Source of the DNA: Bacteroidales bacterium UBA7569
Lineage (GTDB): Bacteria > Bacteroidota > Bacteroidia > Bacteroidales > Paludibacteraceae
Length of the DNA stretch: 64,000 nucleotides
NCBI GenBank assembly: GCA_002477945.1
Contig: DLLF01000013.1
Span: 2,067-66,066 of the forward strand
Direction of reading: 5' to 3'
Below are positions 26,308-36,053 of this stretch, one piece after another. Numbering within the stretch: the first letter of the stretch is position 1; each line of letters starts with the position of its first letter. Under the pieces are notes generated by a model, which saw only the letters and a list, made by a program, of their open reading frames with translations, did not search any database and was not told the DNA's origin. The translations under genes and the position numbers were made by a program.

Positions 26308-28518
26308 TTATTCTTTTGAGATTTCCTTATAGACTGCCGACACTTTGTGCCTCAACATTGCCTCATCATCTATCAAGTTTCTTAAATCCTCCAACCGCTG
26401 TACATTCGGACTTTCGGGCAACCATAAACACAAGTATCCGGTTCGCCCGTACTTGTTTCGCAGATGTTCTATGGTTCTCTTGATATGTTCTTCTTCCGAA
26501 AGTGTCGGATAATGAGCAAAACCGTATTGGATTGTACGCCTTATTATTGTATCTGCATCAATCTGGCGATCGGCTTCTGCCACAATCTTGCCATAGATAC
26601 TGCGTGGTTCTTTCTCGTTGCTCGCCCTGTGGTCCTCCGCAGCCTCCGCCATTATCTCTATTTCTTCCTCGGAAAACCATTGTCTGAGGTTGGCGTCCTC
26701 TCGCACGATTTTCCCCGACACTATGTGATGTGTGGCACGGTCTTCACGCAATCCCGTATCGTGGTATGCTGCAATTGCATACACCATATCCGCCTTCACA
26801 TCATAATGTTGTGCCAGTTCCTCGCTTTGTCGGATCACACTCCGAACATGTTCTCTGCTGTGTCCTTGGTCAAAGTCGTCATACATAGGTATAATCTGTC
26901 CCTCTATATATGCCTTCAACGAGGGCACAACCTCCTGCTTTGGAACCGAGCAAGCACTTTTCTCTTTCAACTCTTTCCGTACGAACATAAGATACCAATC
27001 CTTCATTATTTCGTTGGCTGACACCGATTCATACCGATGCATATAAAGTCCTTCACGAATCAATTCTTTCCACAAAGGCTCTGCTAACGCTCTTTCTCCC
27101 AATTCATCATTTGCCTTTTGTCTGCATCTCATAACTATGCTTTTTGGAAGCAATCCTTTCAATCTGTTTTTTATCTTTTGGACAAAGTAATACGAAACGC
27201 ACCTCTTTCCACAAGGTACAGCATAATCCACTCCCATTGGAACGAATGTATATCGGCGGATAAAGTCTCTGTAAAAAGAACAATCACGAAGCCCTTCGTA
27301 GGGTAAATAACGGAATATATCCAAAAATTTTCTATCCCAATACGGAAGGCGTATATCATAGCCGAAGTAAATATACACACGAGACGAATTCAGTATGTTA
27401 TGTGCCTGCCTGTTCTCAAAAATGAATGCTTGATATACAGACCATGGTGTCACATCTTTCTTCAAATGCCCTTGGAGATACCGTTCCACCTGTTGTTTTA
27501 CATTTTTGTGTCCGTATTCAAAACTATCATACAGGATGTCCGAAACCATTTCTTCCACCTGACAATTCTCCGATACACACGCTTTCTGCAAATGAGAGCC
27601 TGCTGAAGAATCTGCGGAATGTCCCGGAATGAATATGGCGTTTTGCGATAGCAATCCCCTGTTTTGCAGCCAACGCAAAGCGACATATTCAAAGAGCCAT
27701 ACCCAATTACCCCAATTGCCGACATAACGGACATAATCGGTAAACGAAGTTTTGGAAATATGAATCATTGCCAAACATTCCGCCTGTGTCGGATCAATGT
27801 GATATATTGGGTAATGTAATTGCTTCGCTACATTCTCGGCGGTTTCACACTCCTTACTGTCTAACCGTCCCACTGTATAACACAAAACGTTTTCATATCC
27901 GGCCTTACGCAACATACACAAGATGAAACGTGAATCATTACCACCACTCAACGGCACCACCACTTGTCTGCCCTCACAAGATTGGATTATACGGGCAAAT
28001 ACATCTTCAACCGTTTTTCTTGTCTCTTCATAAGTTGGAGTTCTCAAGTCCTTGTATTTCACTTCATAATGAAAATAAGCCACTTGCGCACCATTCTCTC
28101 GCAAATAATGCCCCGGACTTATTTGAAGAACATCCCGAACCAATGTCTTCCCTGAAAAAGGTGCCCCCGATGCGTCATATTCCCATACAGCCTCCTCTGA
28201 CTCCTTGTCTCCGTTCTGATACAATGAGTACGGATTATCCGATACCATCAATCGTTCTCCTGCAATACGATAATACAGAGGATATAAACGAGAAGGTGAA
28301 ACCGCAGCAAGAGATATCATTTCATTCGATACTATTACGGAAAACTGACCATTACATTCTGCCAAACGCCTAACCAGTTCTTCCTCGGTTTTTGTCATAA
28401 ACAGTTTTGCCAACGCCCCTCCTGACACAAACTCCCCCTCATCTGTATAGGCATATCCTATTGCCCATACGTCACCTGCACATTGCCAACGCGCTCTGTT
28501 AACCGCCACCTCTAACAT
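26308..28518 (-). CDS. Asparagine synthase-like protein fused to an HD domain
   Basis: In 736 residues there are three parts. Residues 1-150 resemble the glutaminase fold of AsnB but lack the catalytic Cys2 (N-terminus MLEVAV). Residues 185-480 are a PP-loop ATP-pyrophosphatase domain with PLSGGNDSR (189-197). Residues 531-736 are an HD-type metal-dependent hydrolase with GHSREH, AAYHDTG (about 584-590), AEDHRAS and AEADRQID. The HD part resembles a protein usually encoded alone in Bacteroidales. The gene overlaps the flippase end by 7 nt, so it belongs to a polysaccharide-type group. It may amidate or ligate a cell-surface precursor; the HD substrate is unknown. Confidence 0.75.
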   Translation of the reverse strand: MLEVAVNRARWQCAGDVWAIGYAYTDEGEFVSGGALAKLFMTKTEEELVRRLAECNGQFSVIVSNEMISLAAVSPSRLYPLYYRIAGERLMVSDNPYSLYQNGDKESEEAVWEYDASGAPFSGKTLVRDVLQISPGHYLRENGAQVAYFHYEVKYKDLRTPTYEETRKTVEDVFARIIQSCEGRQVVVPLSGGNDSRFILCMLRKAGYENVLCYTVGRLDSKECETAENVAKQLHYPIYHIDPTQAECLAMIHISKTSFTDYVRYVGNWGNWVWLFEYVALRWLQNRGLLSQNAIFIPGHSADSSAGSHLQKACVSENCQVEEMVSDILYDSFEYGHKNVKQQVERYLQGHLKKDVTPWSVYQAFIFENRQAHNILNSSRVYIYFGYDIRLPYWDRKFLDIFRYLPYEGLRDCSFYRDFIRRYTFVPMGVDYAVPCGKRCVSYYFVQKIKNRLKGLLPKSIVMRCRQKANDELGERALAEPLWKELIREGLYMHRYESVSANEIMKDWYLMFVRKELKEKSACSVPKQEVVPSLKAYIEGQIIPMYDDFDQGHSREHVRSVIRQSEELAQHYDVKADMVYAIAAYHDTGLREDRATHHIVSGKIVREDANLRQWFSEEEIEIMAEAAEDHRASNEKEPRSIYGKIVAEADRQIDADTIIRRTIQYGFAHYPTLSEEEHIKRTIEHLRNKYGRTGYLCLWLPESPNVQRLEDLRNLIDDEAMLRHKVSAVYKEISKE

Positions 28519-29828
28519 ACCTCTATTTCTCTTTCGTAAGTCCTAACCATTCTATAAAACCAAATCATCTCTGACAATAACACCACTGCTCCCACTGCAC
28601 TGAATAGCATAACCGCATCACCCATTGAACCCGTCTTTATGCCAATCCACAAAGACAATAAACGCAACAAAACATAAGCAATCTCAAAAAACAAATAGGT
28701 GCGCTGCCTGCCAAAAACATCTGGCAGGAAATTGATGGATGTATTGAGTAGTACAAACAATAACCATGGCAGTAAAAATTGTATATAGTGTCCCGTTATA
28801 CGCCATTCCTCCCCAAGCAGTAGAGCCGTAAAAGATGGTAGTATTGCGGCTGATAATGCAAAGACTATCATGGCAACAATACCTGTATTTCTGACATATT
28901 TTCCTAACAATCCGGCGATACTCTCCCGTTTGTTCACCTTCTCTGATACCCTTTGGTATAATACTTGGTTAACCGAAGAACATATCATATTGATTGGGCG
29001 GAATGCCAAGGTAAGAGCCATCCCGAAAAAGCCCGTTTCTGCCAAACCGAAGAATGGAGTCAATATAAGTGCCGGCAGATTGCCTCCTATATTGTTCAAT
29101 AGCGACTTAGGCAAGGAATACAGAGGGAAATTTCTGTACTTCCGGGCAAGCCGGAAAAGTGTCCTTCCTTTGGGGAAATCCTTGAATAACTTGCATGGAA
29201 ACAACACCATCAACAAACTAATCAACGGAGCCGATACCGTGGCAATAATCAGTCCGCCGTTCAAATGAGGAACAAATCCAAGACCTGTTTTCCCTGCTGC
29301 CGAGAATACCGATTGTCCGATCTGATAGCCCGCTATGCGACTGAATTGCTTCTTGCGAATATAATAAAAACTCAACAACGACCACAAGCCGATGATTAGC
29401 ACATAAACAGGCATCAACCTGTACCATGTAGAAAGTTCTTGAGCCTTAAAAACATTCGCTATTGAGTCCGAAAAGAATGTGCTGAAGCCGACCGCAGCCG
29501 AGAAAAACACAAGAAGTATCAAACCTAAACAAAACACATCCCTTGCGTCCTCATCCTCTTTCGGCAGCACGATAGCGTATTGATACTCAGCCGTTGCCAG
29601 TATCACCAGCACCCCGCTGATACTCAGAAACAGGTTCAGCAGTCCGAAATCATCGGGCGCGTACATGCGCGTCAATATGGGGTACACCACCAACCCGATG
29701 ACCTGCGCCACCACGTTGGCAGAGAGCAACTTGGCAAAATTCTTCAGTAATTTTGAGTGTCTTATGGAGTTTGCTATATGCAACATCTCATTCAAATCCG
29801 TAAACTTTACTGTCAATAATCCCCTCAT
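28512..29828 (-). CDS. Oligosaccharide flippase (Wzx/MATE-like)
   Basis: The 438-residue protein has roughly 12-14 hydrophobic segments. It carries the polysaccharide-export family N-terminus (KNFAKLLSANVVAQVIGLVVYPILTR) and the internal GLAETGFFGMALTLAFRPINM. It should move lipid-linked sugar units across the inner membrane. An alternative start is the Met at residue 15. A 7-nt overlap couples it to the AsnB-HD gene. The two genes suggest a small surface-glycan modification unit, although no glycan polymerase is present nearby. Confidence 0.85.
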   Translation of the reverse strand: MRGLLTVKFTDLNEMLHIANSIRHSKLLKNFAKLLSANVVAQVIGLVVYPILTRMYAPDDFGLLNLFLSISGVLVILATAEYQYAIVLPKEDEDARDVFCLGLILLVFFSAAVGFSTFFSDSIANVFKAQELSTWYRLMPVYVLIIGLWSLLSFYYIRKKQFSRIAGYQIGQSVFSAAGKTGLGFVPHLNGGLIIATVSAPLISLLMVLFPCKLFKDFPKGRTLFRLARKYRNFPLYSLPKSLLNNIGGNLPALILTPFFGLAETGFFGMALTLAFRPINMICSSVNQVLYQRVSEKVNKRESIAGLLGKYVRNTGIVAMIVFALSAAILPSFTALLLGEEWRITGHYIQFLLPWLLFVLLNTSINFLPDVFGRQRTYLFFEIAYVLLRLLSLWIGIKTGSMGDAVMLFSAVGAVVLLSEMIWFYRMVRTYEREIEVC

Positions 29829-29901
29829 ACAAAACCGGACACAGGCATGACAGATTTTGTCATACCGGTCTTCCGCATATGGATCCTTATGACGGTTACT
29901 C

Positions 29902-30852
29902 TCAAATCTGCTTTTCTATGAGATAGTTGTTCCTTTCCTGTGAGTTGCGCAGAATCAATTCGGCAAGAAAACCGGCAAGAAACAACATCATACCCAATAT
30001 CATCGCCAATATGGACAAATAGAAATAAGGGCTGTCCGTCACCAATATGGCAGGAACGTGGTGTACAAGGGAAACGATCTTCTTCACTCCCACAACAACA
30101 ATGGCTATAAAACCTATCAAGAACATCAAACTGCCTATCAACCCGAAGAAGTGCATGGGTTGCTTGCCAAACTTGGTAAGAAACCAGAGGGTCAGCAAGT
30201 CTAAATAACCGTTCACGAAACGGTTCAGACCGAACTTGCTGCTGCCGAACTCGCGTTTGCGGTGCTGCACCACCTTTTCCCCTATCTTCGTAAAACCTGC
30301 CGTCTTTGCCAAATAGGGAATATAGCGATGCATTTCGGAGAACACTTCTATATTCTTCACCACTTCTTTCCGGTAAGCCTTCAGACCGCAGTTCATATCA
30401 TGCAGTGGAATACCCGTAACCTTCCGCGCTGTGGCATTGAATAGTTTCGAAGGCAGGTTCTTGGTCAACTTGTTGTCATAACGCTTCTTTTTCCAACCGC
30501 TCACCAAGTCATAATGCTCCTCGGTTATCATTTTGTACAAACCGGGGATTTCGTCCGGTGAATCCTGCAAGTCCGCATCCATCGTGATAACCACATTTCC
30601 CTCTGCACGGCGGAATCCGCAATACAAAGCAGCCGACTTCCCGTAATTGCGCATAAACTTGATGCTGTGGACAGCGGCATTCTTCTCCGCCAGTTGTTCA
30701 ATCACTTGCCACGAATTGTCCGTAGAACCGTCATCCACATAAATAACCTCGTACGAAAACCCGTTATCAGTCATCACACGCTCTATCCATCCCTGTAGTT
30801 TGGGCAGCGACTCCGCCTCATTAAACAGGGGAACTACTATAGATATATCCAT
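29902..30852 (-). CDS. Family 2 glycosyltransferase with C-terminal membrane pair (GtrB/DPM1 type)
   Basis: Starting at ATG 30850-30852 (MDISIVVPLFNEAESLP) the protein has about 316 residues. The GT-A domain shows VIYVDDGSTDNSW and TMDADLQDSPDEIP (metal-binding DxD). Two membrane helices near the end are typical of polyprenyl-phosphate glycosyltransferases. It should load a sugar onto undecaprenyl phosphate. The in-frame start at 30900 would overlap the upstream gene by 38 nt, so the later ATG is preferred. Confidence 0.87.
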   Translation of the reverse strand: MDISIVVPLFNEAESLPKLQGWIERVMTDNGFSYEVIYVDDGSTDNSWQVIEQLAEKNAAVHSIKFMRNYGKSAALYCGFRRAEGNVVITMDADLQDSPDEIPGLYKMITEEHYDLVSGWKKKRYDNKLTKNLPSKLFNATARKVTGIPLHDMNCGLKAYRKEVVKNIEVFSEMHRYIPYLAKTAGFTKIGEKVVQHRKREFGSSKFGLNRFVNGYLDLLTLWFLTKFGKQPMHFFGLIGSLMFLIGFIAIVVVGVKKIVSLVHHVPAILVTDSPYFYLSILAMILGMMLFLAGFLAELILRNSQERNNYLIEKQI

Positions 30853-30862
30853 ATATCCTGAT

Positions 30863-31399
30863 TTATATTTTTTGTTCCGTACGGCGAATAAAAAAACCAT
30901 ATATCACGCCGATCAGACATCCCATGAAACACTCTGCAGTTATGCTTTGCATAGCATATTGTATCGGCTGCATCAACACTTTGAGCTGGTCTGAAAAACC
31001 TGCTGGCAAATCAACATTCATTTCCTCCAACAGCAACATTACCTGGTTATAAAGCGACGGCAAATAATCCGGAGCCAGAAACTGCAGATAGGCATACTTC
31101 ACTGCACTTGCTACCAACGATGCGAAGAAAACCAACAGCAATACGTATGAAAACACCTGAAAATACCGCATTCGTCCGCCGCACTCCGTGTCTCTGTAGT
31201 TGCACGCTATGCGGTATATCAAATACAACATACCTATATCCACAGCCCAAGTCAGCATCGACAATACTGCGATACCTGACACCGACATGAAAAAGGTAGC
31301 AATGAAACACGCACCTACTGCAAGCCCCCAGCGCATAGCATGGGGAAAAGGATTATATACAACGGGCTTCTGCCCTTCATTGGGAGTTTCTGCACTCAT
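30863..31399 (-). CDS. DUF4199 family membrane protein
   Basis: The 178-residue protein has four hydrophobic segments and the arrangement of the Bacteroidetes DUF4199 family, which is commonly encoded directly before a GtrB-type glycosyltransferase, as here (10-nt gap). The pairing suggests a helper role for the transferase, but no function is established. Confidence 0.75.
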   Translation of the reverse strand: MSAETPNEGQKPVVYNPFPHAMRWGLAVGACFIATFFMSVSGIAVLSMLTWAVDIGMLYLIYRIACNYRDTECGGRMRYFQVFSYVLLLVFFASLVASAVKYAYLQFLAPDYLPSLYNQVMLLLEEMNVDLPAGFSDQLKVLMQPIQYAMQSITAECFMGCLIGVIYGFFIRRTEQKI

Positions 31400-31427
31400 A
31401 TATAAAACACATAACTATATTTCCGTG

Positions 31428-31435
31428 CAAAGATA
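31428..31435 (-). promoter_or_regulatory. -7 element of the DUF4199-GT2 promoter
   Basis: Minus strand TATCTTTG lies 29 bp before the DUF4199 start. The -33 element is weak (CTG at the expected spacing), so this is less sure than the other promoters. Confidence 0.45.
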
Positions 31436-31523
31436 CACAAAATATATCATTCCCGCAGCCATATCACAATAAAAAACACTTCCTTGGTCTAATGCACTGT
31501 CCATAAGACCAAGTCTATCATCA

Positions 31524-31560
31524 GACTCATTCGTCCCATTAGTCCAATCCCACCATTTTA
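31524..31560 (+). repeat. Dispersed nonamer repeat R2, copy c
   Basis: Three-and-a-half 9-bp units: GACTCATTC-GTCCCATTA-GTCCAATCC-CACCATTTT. R3 does not follow here. Confidence 0.6.
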
Positions 31561-31605
31561 CAATGATTCATTTGTGGTCTTAATGAAACCCTTCTGTCAA
31601 TCTGA

Positions 31606-31693
31606 TTGGCGGAAATTGACGAAGAGTCCTCAGGGGACGTGGACACCTCGTCCGCGGTTTTTAACGGTCAATTACACGGAAATTGGCGGAAAA
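31606..31693 (+). repeat. Pair of TTGGCGGAAA direct repeats (R4 ends)
   Basis: TTGGCGGAAATTGAC at 31606 and TTGGCGGAAAACC at about 31684 repeat the terminal motif of the R4 family in direct orientation around about 65 bp of unmatched sequence. Confidence 0.4.
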
Positions 31694-31813
31694 CCATAAT
31701 GTACGATAATGTCTTTAATGGAGTCCCTGCCATCTATATGGCATTGAGTGGAATCCGTAAACCGGCGTAGAATTTATTCTGCCTGCTCCATGCTATCTTG
31801 CAGATTGTTCCTA

Positions 31814-31846
31814 CGACCCCTCATCGAGACCTCAAGCCGCTCTGGA
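31814..31846 (+). repeat. Dispersed repeat R1, copy d
   Basis: CGACCCCTCATCGAGACCTC followed by AAGCCGCTCT is identical over its first 24 bp to the copy at 19985. The rest of the 31400-32265 gap has no recognisable gene. Confidence 0.65.
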
Positions 31847-32152
31847 CGAGAGATGGAAATGAAGTTGGTACAACAAAATTGTACATCGTAAATTGTCAAA
31901 TTGTAACTATCCTGACACTCATCGAGAGAATAGCAAGAAAACATCATACATTGCACATCGCCTGGTTGTAAATGTATTTATTGTTTCTTATTGGGCGATA
32001 CCATCGCCCGCCAAATCCGATTTTCAACTATTCTAAACCCTATATCCCTTTCAACCGCGCATAAACACATAAACTCCTCAACCGGTAAACTCTCTCCGTT
32101 TTGGAGGTACGAATCATCAACCCGCAATTTTCAGACTTTTTCCTGTAGGATA

Positions 32153-32183
32153 TTTGCTCACTAATCTTTTTATTGTATCTTTG
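32153..32183 (+). promoter_or_regulatory. Promoter of the recQ operon
   Basis: TTTG (32153-32156), a 19-bp spacer, TATCTTTG (32176-32183); recQ begins 83 bp later. Confidence 0.6.
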
Positions 32184-32265
32184 CAATCAGTTCAGTTTCG
32201 GTCGTCCTGCGGGAACGATACACCACTGCATATAATAATTCAACTTCACTACACAAGTTCGTTTA

Positions 32266-34449
32266 ATGGAAAGACATAAACAACTGTTGGCTGCGTTGCG
32301 CCAAAACTTTGGATTCGACTCCTTCAAAGGAAACCAGGAGGCAATCATCGAAAACCTGATGGACGGCAACGATACGTTCGTTCTTATGCCCACCGGAGGC
32401 GGCAAGAGTCTGTGCTACCAACTTCCCTCACTCCTTATGGAGGGAACCGCTATCGTCATTTCTCCGCTGATCGCCCTCATGAAAAACCAAGTGGACGCCA
32501 TGCGCAACTTCAGTGAAGAAAACGGCATCGCCCATTTCATCAACTCCTCGCTCTCCAAAGTGGAAATCAACGCCGTGAAAGAAGACATCATACAGGGAAA
32601 AACCAAACTCCTGTACGTGGCTCCCGAATCGCTGAACAAAGATGAAAACATCGATTTCCTCCGGCAAGTCAAAATCTCGTTCTATGCAGTGGACGAAGCG
32701 CATTGTATCAGTGAATGGGGACACGATTTCCGTCCCGAGTACCGTCGGATACATCCTATTGTACAACGCATCGGAAAAGCCCCCATCATTGCTCTCACGG
32801 CTACCGCCACGCCCAAAGTACAGCACGACATCCAGAAGAACTTGGGTATGCTCAAAGCCAAGGTCTTCAAGTCCTCGTTCAACCGTCCCAACCTTTATTA
32901 TGAGGTACGGCAAAAAACCGACGATGTGGACAAGGACTTGATACGCTACATACGTCAGATGGAAGGCAAGTCCGGCATTGTTTACTGCCTGAGCCGGAAA
33001 ACGGTGGAGGAACTGGCACAAACGCTCCAAGTGAACAACATCAAGGCACTGCCTTATCATGCAGGCATGGATTCTGCGCTCCGCAGCGAGAACCAGGATG
33101 CTTTCCTCATGGAGAAAGTGCAGGTCATTGTGGCGACAATCGCCTTCGGGATGGGTATCGACAAGCCCGATGTCCGGTTTGTCGTACACTATGATATACC
33201 CAAGTCCTTGGAAGGCTACTATCAGGAAACGGGAAGAGCAGGACGCGACGGAGGCGAAGGACAATGTATCTGTTACTATTCTCCTAAAGACATCGACCGT
33301 CTGCGCAAGTTCATGCAGGGAAAACCGGTCGCGGAACAGGAAATTGGTAATCAGTTGCTGTTCGAAACACAGAGTTATGCCGAATCCACATTATGCCGGC
33401 GCAAACTGCTGCTGCACTATTTCGGAGAAGAATATCCCAACGACAATTGCGGCAACTGTGACAACTGCAAACATACCTACAAGTGGATTGATGCAACCGA
33501 ATTGTGCCAACTCATCATTGAAACCATCAGCCAACTCAACGAGAAGTTCAAGGCGGAACACATTGTGGATATACTCAAAGGAAACGAGACTTCGGCGGTT
33601 CTTTCCTACAAGCACAACGAATTGGAGAACTTCGGAAGTGCAAGCGATGAAGACGAAACCACGCTTCTCGCCATCATACGCCAGGCAATGCTGCAAGGCT
33701 ACATCAAGAAAGATATCGAGTCCTATGGAGACCTCAAAATAACGGCGGAGGGGAAGAAATTCCTCAAGCACCCCACGGAGTTCAAAGTGCCTGTGGAAGA
33801 CACCGAGGAAGAGGAGGTGGAAGAGATGGAGCAGAACATGGGAGGTTGCTCTGCTGCCGATGAGGTGCTGTTCTCCATTCTGAAAGACCTGCGCAAAAAG
33901 TTGTCCAAGAAGTTGGACGTTCCTCCTTTCGTGTTGTTCCAGGATCCGTCGCTCGAAGCCATGGCGACAAGTTACCCCGTCACGATGGACGAACTGCAGA
34001 ACATTCCGGGCGTCGGAGCGGGAAAAGCAAAACGGTATGGAGAGGAGTTCCTTCAGGTAATCAAAGAATATGTCGAAGAAAACGACATTATCCGACCGGA
34101 AGACCTCCGGGTACGCACAGTGGCAAAACGCTCGCAACTGAAAATATCCATCATTCAGGCTATCGACCGTCAGGTCGATCTCGACGACCTCGCACTCTCC
34201 AAAGGCATGGATATGGACGAACTCCTTCAGGAAATAGAAGCAATCGTCTATTCGGGCACGAAAATCAACATCAACTATTTCATAGAGGAAGTGGTTGACC
34301 CCGATAAGGAAGAAGAAATCTACGAATACTTCAAAACGGCCGAAACAGACAATATACCCAAAGCATTGGAAGCATTGGGAGAAGACGACTTTACGGAAAT
34401 AGAAGTTCGGTTGGTGCGCATCAAGTTCCAGTCTGAATTTGGTAACTGA
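32266..34449 (+). CDS. recQ: ATP-dependent DNA helicase RecQ
   Basis: The 727-residue protein has Walker A PTGGGKSLCYQ (about 45-55), the DEAH box in DEAHCISEWGHDFRPEYR (about 143-160), and helicase motif VI ETGRAGRDG. An RQC zinc site follows (C-x16-C-x2-C-x2-C around NCGNCDNC), then an HRDC domain near 520-595 (IPGVGAGKAKRYG). It unwinds recombination and replication intermediates 3' to 5'. It is first in an operon with rimO, two HU-like genes and uvrA. Confidence 0.97.
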   Translation: MERHKQLLAALRQNFGFDSFKGNQEAIIENLMDGNDTFVLMPTGGGKSLCYQLPSLLMEGTAIVISPLIALMKNQVDAMRNFSEENGIAHFINSSLSKVEINAVKEDIIQGKTKLLYVAPESLNKDENIDFLRQVKISFYAVDEAHCISEWGHDFRPEYRRIHPIVQRIGKAPIIALTATATPKVQHDIQKNLGMLKAKVFKSSFNRPNLYYEVRQKTDDVDKDLIRYIRQMEGKSGIVYCLSRKTVEELAQTLQVNNIKALPYHAGMDSALRSENQDAFLMEKVQVIVATIAFGMGIDKPDVRFVVHYDIPKSLEGYYQETGRAGRDGGEGQCICYYSPKDIDRLRKFMQGKPVAEQEIGNQLLFETQSYAESTLCRRKLLLHYFGEEYPNDNCGNCDNCKHTYKWIDATELCQLIIETISQLNEKFKAEHIVDILKGNETSAVLSYKHNELENFGSASDEDETTLLAIIRQAMLQGYIKKDIESYGDLKITAEGKKFLKHPTEFKVPVEDTEEEEVEEMEQNMGGCSAADEVLFSILKDLRKKLSKKLDVPPFVLFQDPSLEAMATSYPVTMDELQNIPGVGAGKAKRYGEEFLQVIKEYVEENDIIRPEDLRVRTVAKRSQLKISIIQAIDRQVDLDDLALSKGMDMDELLQEIEAIVYSGTKININYFIEEVVDPDKEEEIYEYFKTAETDNIPKALEALGEDDFTEIEVRLVRIKFQSEFGN

Positions 34450-34458
34450 CAGAAAACA

Positions 34459-35763
34459 ATGCATACCAACGAAATCGATATCATCACCTTGGGATGTAGC
34501 AAAAATCTGGTGGATGCGGAACGGCTGATGAGACAGTTGTCCGCCGCCGGCTATCGGTGTGTACACGACAGCGACAACCCGAAAGGGGAAATAGCGGTCA
34601 TCAATACGTGCGGATTCATTGGAGATGCCAAGGAAGAAAGTATCAACACTATTCTGCAATTTGCACAGCGCAAACGGAAACACCAACTCAAGCAACTCTA
34701 CGTAATGGGCTGTCTATCCGAAAGATACAGGCACGATTTGGAAACCGAAATTCCAGAAGTGGATAAGTACTACGGAAAATTCGATTATATGCAGTTGGTG
34801 AACGATTTGGGAAAAGTCTATCATTCCGATATCCTCTCAGAACGGGTTCTCACCACGCCTCGCCATTACGCCTACCTCAAAATATCGGAAGGTTGCAACC
34901 GGATGTGTTCCTATTGCGCCATCCCGCTTATCACGGGCAGACACGTCTCGCGCCCGATAGAAGACATTGTGCAGGAAGCCGAATGGCTGGTGGGTCAAGG
35001 GGTAAAAGAGTTGCAGATAATCGCCCAGGACCTCTCCTACTATGGCATCGACCTGTATGGTGAAAGTCGTTTGGCGGAGTTGCTTAGGCGTCTTTCCGAT
35101 GTGAAAGGTATCCGGTGGATACGTCTTCATTATGCCTACCCTGCCGGCTTCCCGTTTGATATACTGCCCGTCATGCGGGAGAGGGATAATATATGCAAGT
35201 ACCTTGACATCGCCCTGCAACATATCTCCGATAATATGCTGCAACGGATGCGGCGCCATATCACGAAAGCCGAAACCTATGCTTTGATTGAACGTATTCG
35301 AGGGGAAGTCCCGGGAATTCACCTTCGAACGACTCTCCTGCTCGGACACCCGGGTGAAGAAGAATCCGACGTGGCTGAACTCATGCAGTTCGTACGCGAC
35401 ATCCGATTCGAACGGCTCGGCGCCTTTGCTTATTCCGACGAAGAAGGGACGTTCGCAAACCGTCACTATGCCGACGACATTCCCTTACAGACCAAATTGG
35501 ACCGTGTGGACGCCGTCATGTCACTCCAGGAAGAAATTGCTGCCGGAATCAATGCACAGAAAGTAGGCTCTGTCATGCAAGTCATTATTGACCGAGAAGA
35601 ACCCGATTTCTATATTGGCAGAACAGAATTCGATTCCCCCGAAGTGGACGGAGAAGTACTTGTTGACAAAGAGCAACCGCTGACTATCGGAGAAATATAT
35701 CCTGTCCGCATAACAAATGCAGAAACCTTTGATCTCTATGGAGAACCCTTGACAGCAGAATAA
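34459..35763 (+). CDS. rimO: Ribosomal protein S12 methylthiotransferase RimO
   Basis: The 434-residue protein has the UPF0004/MTTase N-domain (IDIITLGCSKNLVDAERLM). The radical SAM core has CNRMCSYC (C-x3-C-x2-C, about 140-147) with RimO-type IPLITGRHVSRP, and a TRAM domain forms the C-terminus. It adds a methylthio group to an Asp of ribosomal protein S12. It starts 9 nt after recQ. Confidence 0.95.
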   Translation: MHTNEIDIITLGCSKNLVDAERLMRQLSAAGYRCVHDSDNPKGEIAVINTCGFIGDAKEESINTILQFAQRKRKHQLKQLYVMGCLSERYRHDLETEIPEVDKYYGKFDYMQLVNDLGKVYHSDILSERVLTTPRHYAYLKISEGCNRMCSYCAIPLITGRHVSRPIEDIVQEAEWLVGQGVKELQIIAQDLSYYGIDLYGESRLAELLRRLSDVKGIRWIRLHYAYPAGFPFDILPVMRERDNICKYLDIALQHISDNMLQRMRRHITKAETYALIERIRGEVPGIHLRTTLLLGHPGEEESDVAELMQFVRDIRFERLGAFAYSDEEGTFANRHYADDIPLQTKLDRVDAVMSLQEEIAAGINAQKVGSVMQVIIDREEPDFYIGRTEFDSPEVDGEVLVDKEQPLTIGEIYPVRITNAETFDLYGEPLTAE

Positions 35764-35770
35764 GAAACCT

Positions 35771-36052
35771 ATGACTACACAACAACTGATAACCGAGGTC
35801 TCAAGAAAAACTCAATTGAACAAGGAAAAGGTCACTGACCTGCTTGAGAGTACAGCCGAAATCCTGACGGAAAGCCTTCTTCAAGGAAAAAACATCCACA
35901 TTCAAGACTTTGGAGATTTAGAAGTACGCAAGAAAAACGAACGCGTAAACGTCAATCCCAAAACAGGAATCAGGACACTCACCCCTCCCAAACTTCAGTT
36001 GTGCTTCAAACAAAATAGCAAACTGAAGGAAATCCTATTGAACGAAAAATAA
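35771..36052 (+). CDS. HU-family DNA-binding protein
   Basis: The 93-residue protein is one HU/IHF domain: helical N-terminus (LITEVSRKTQLNKEKVTDLLE), then the beta-arm region (VRKKNERVNVNPKTGIR). In place of the usual arm tip it has RTLTPPKLQLCFKQNSKLKE. It bends or coats DNA. It is 7 nt after rimO and 1 nt before a second HU-domain gene, so the pair may form a heterodimer. Confidence 0.88.
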   Translation: MTTQQLITEVSRKTQLNKEKVTDLLESTAEILTESLLQGKNIHIQDFGDLEVRKKNERVNVNPKTGIRTLTPPKLQLCFKQNSKLKEILLNEK

Positions 36053-36053
36053 T

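Noticed and set aside
33391..34695. 434-codon minus-strand frame opposite recQ
   Set aside because: A Phe/Val/His-rich shadow spanning the recQ/rimO boundary; recQ on the plus strand has all helicase motifs.
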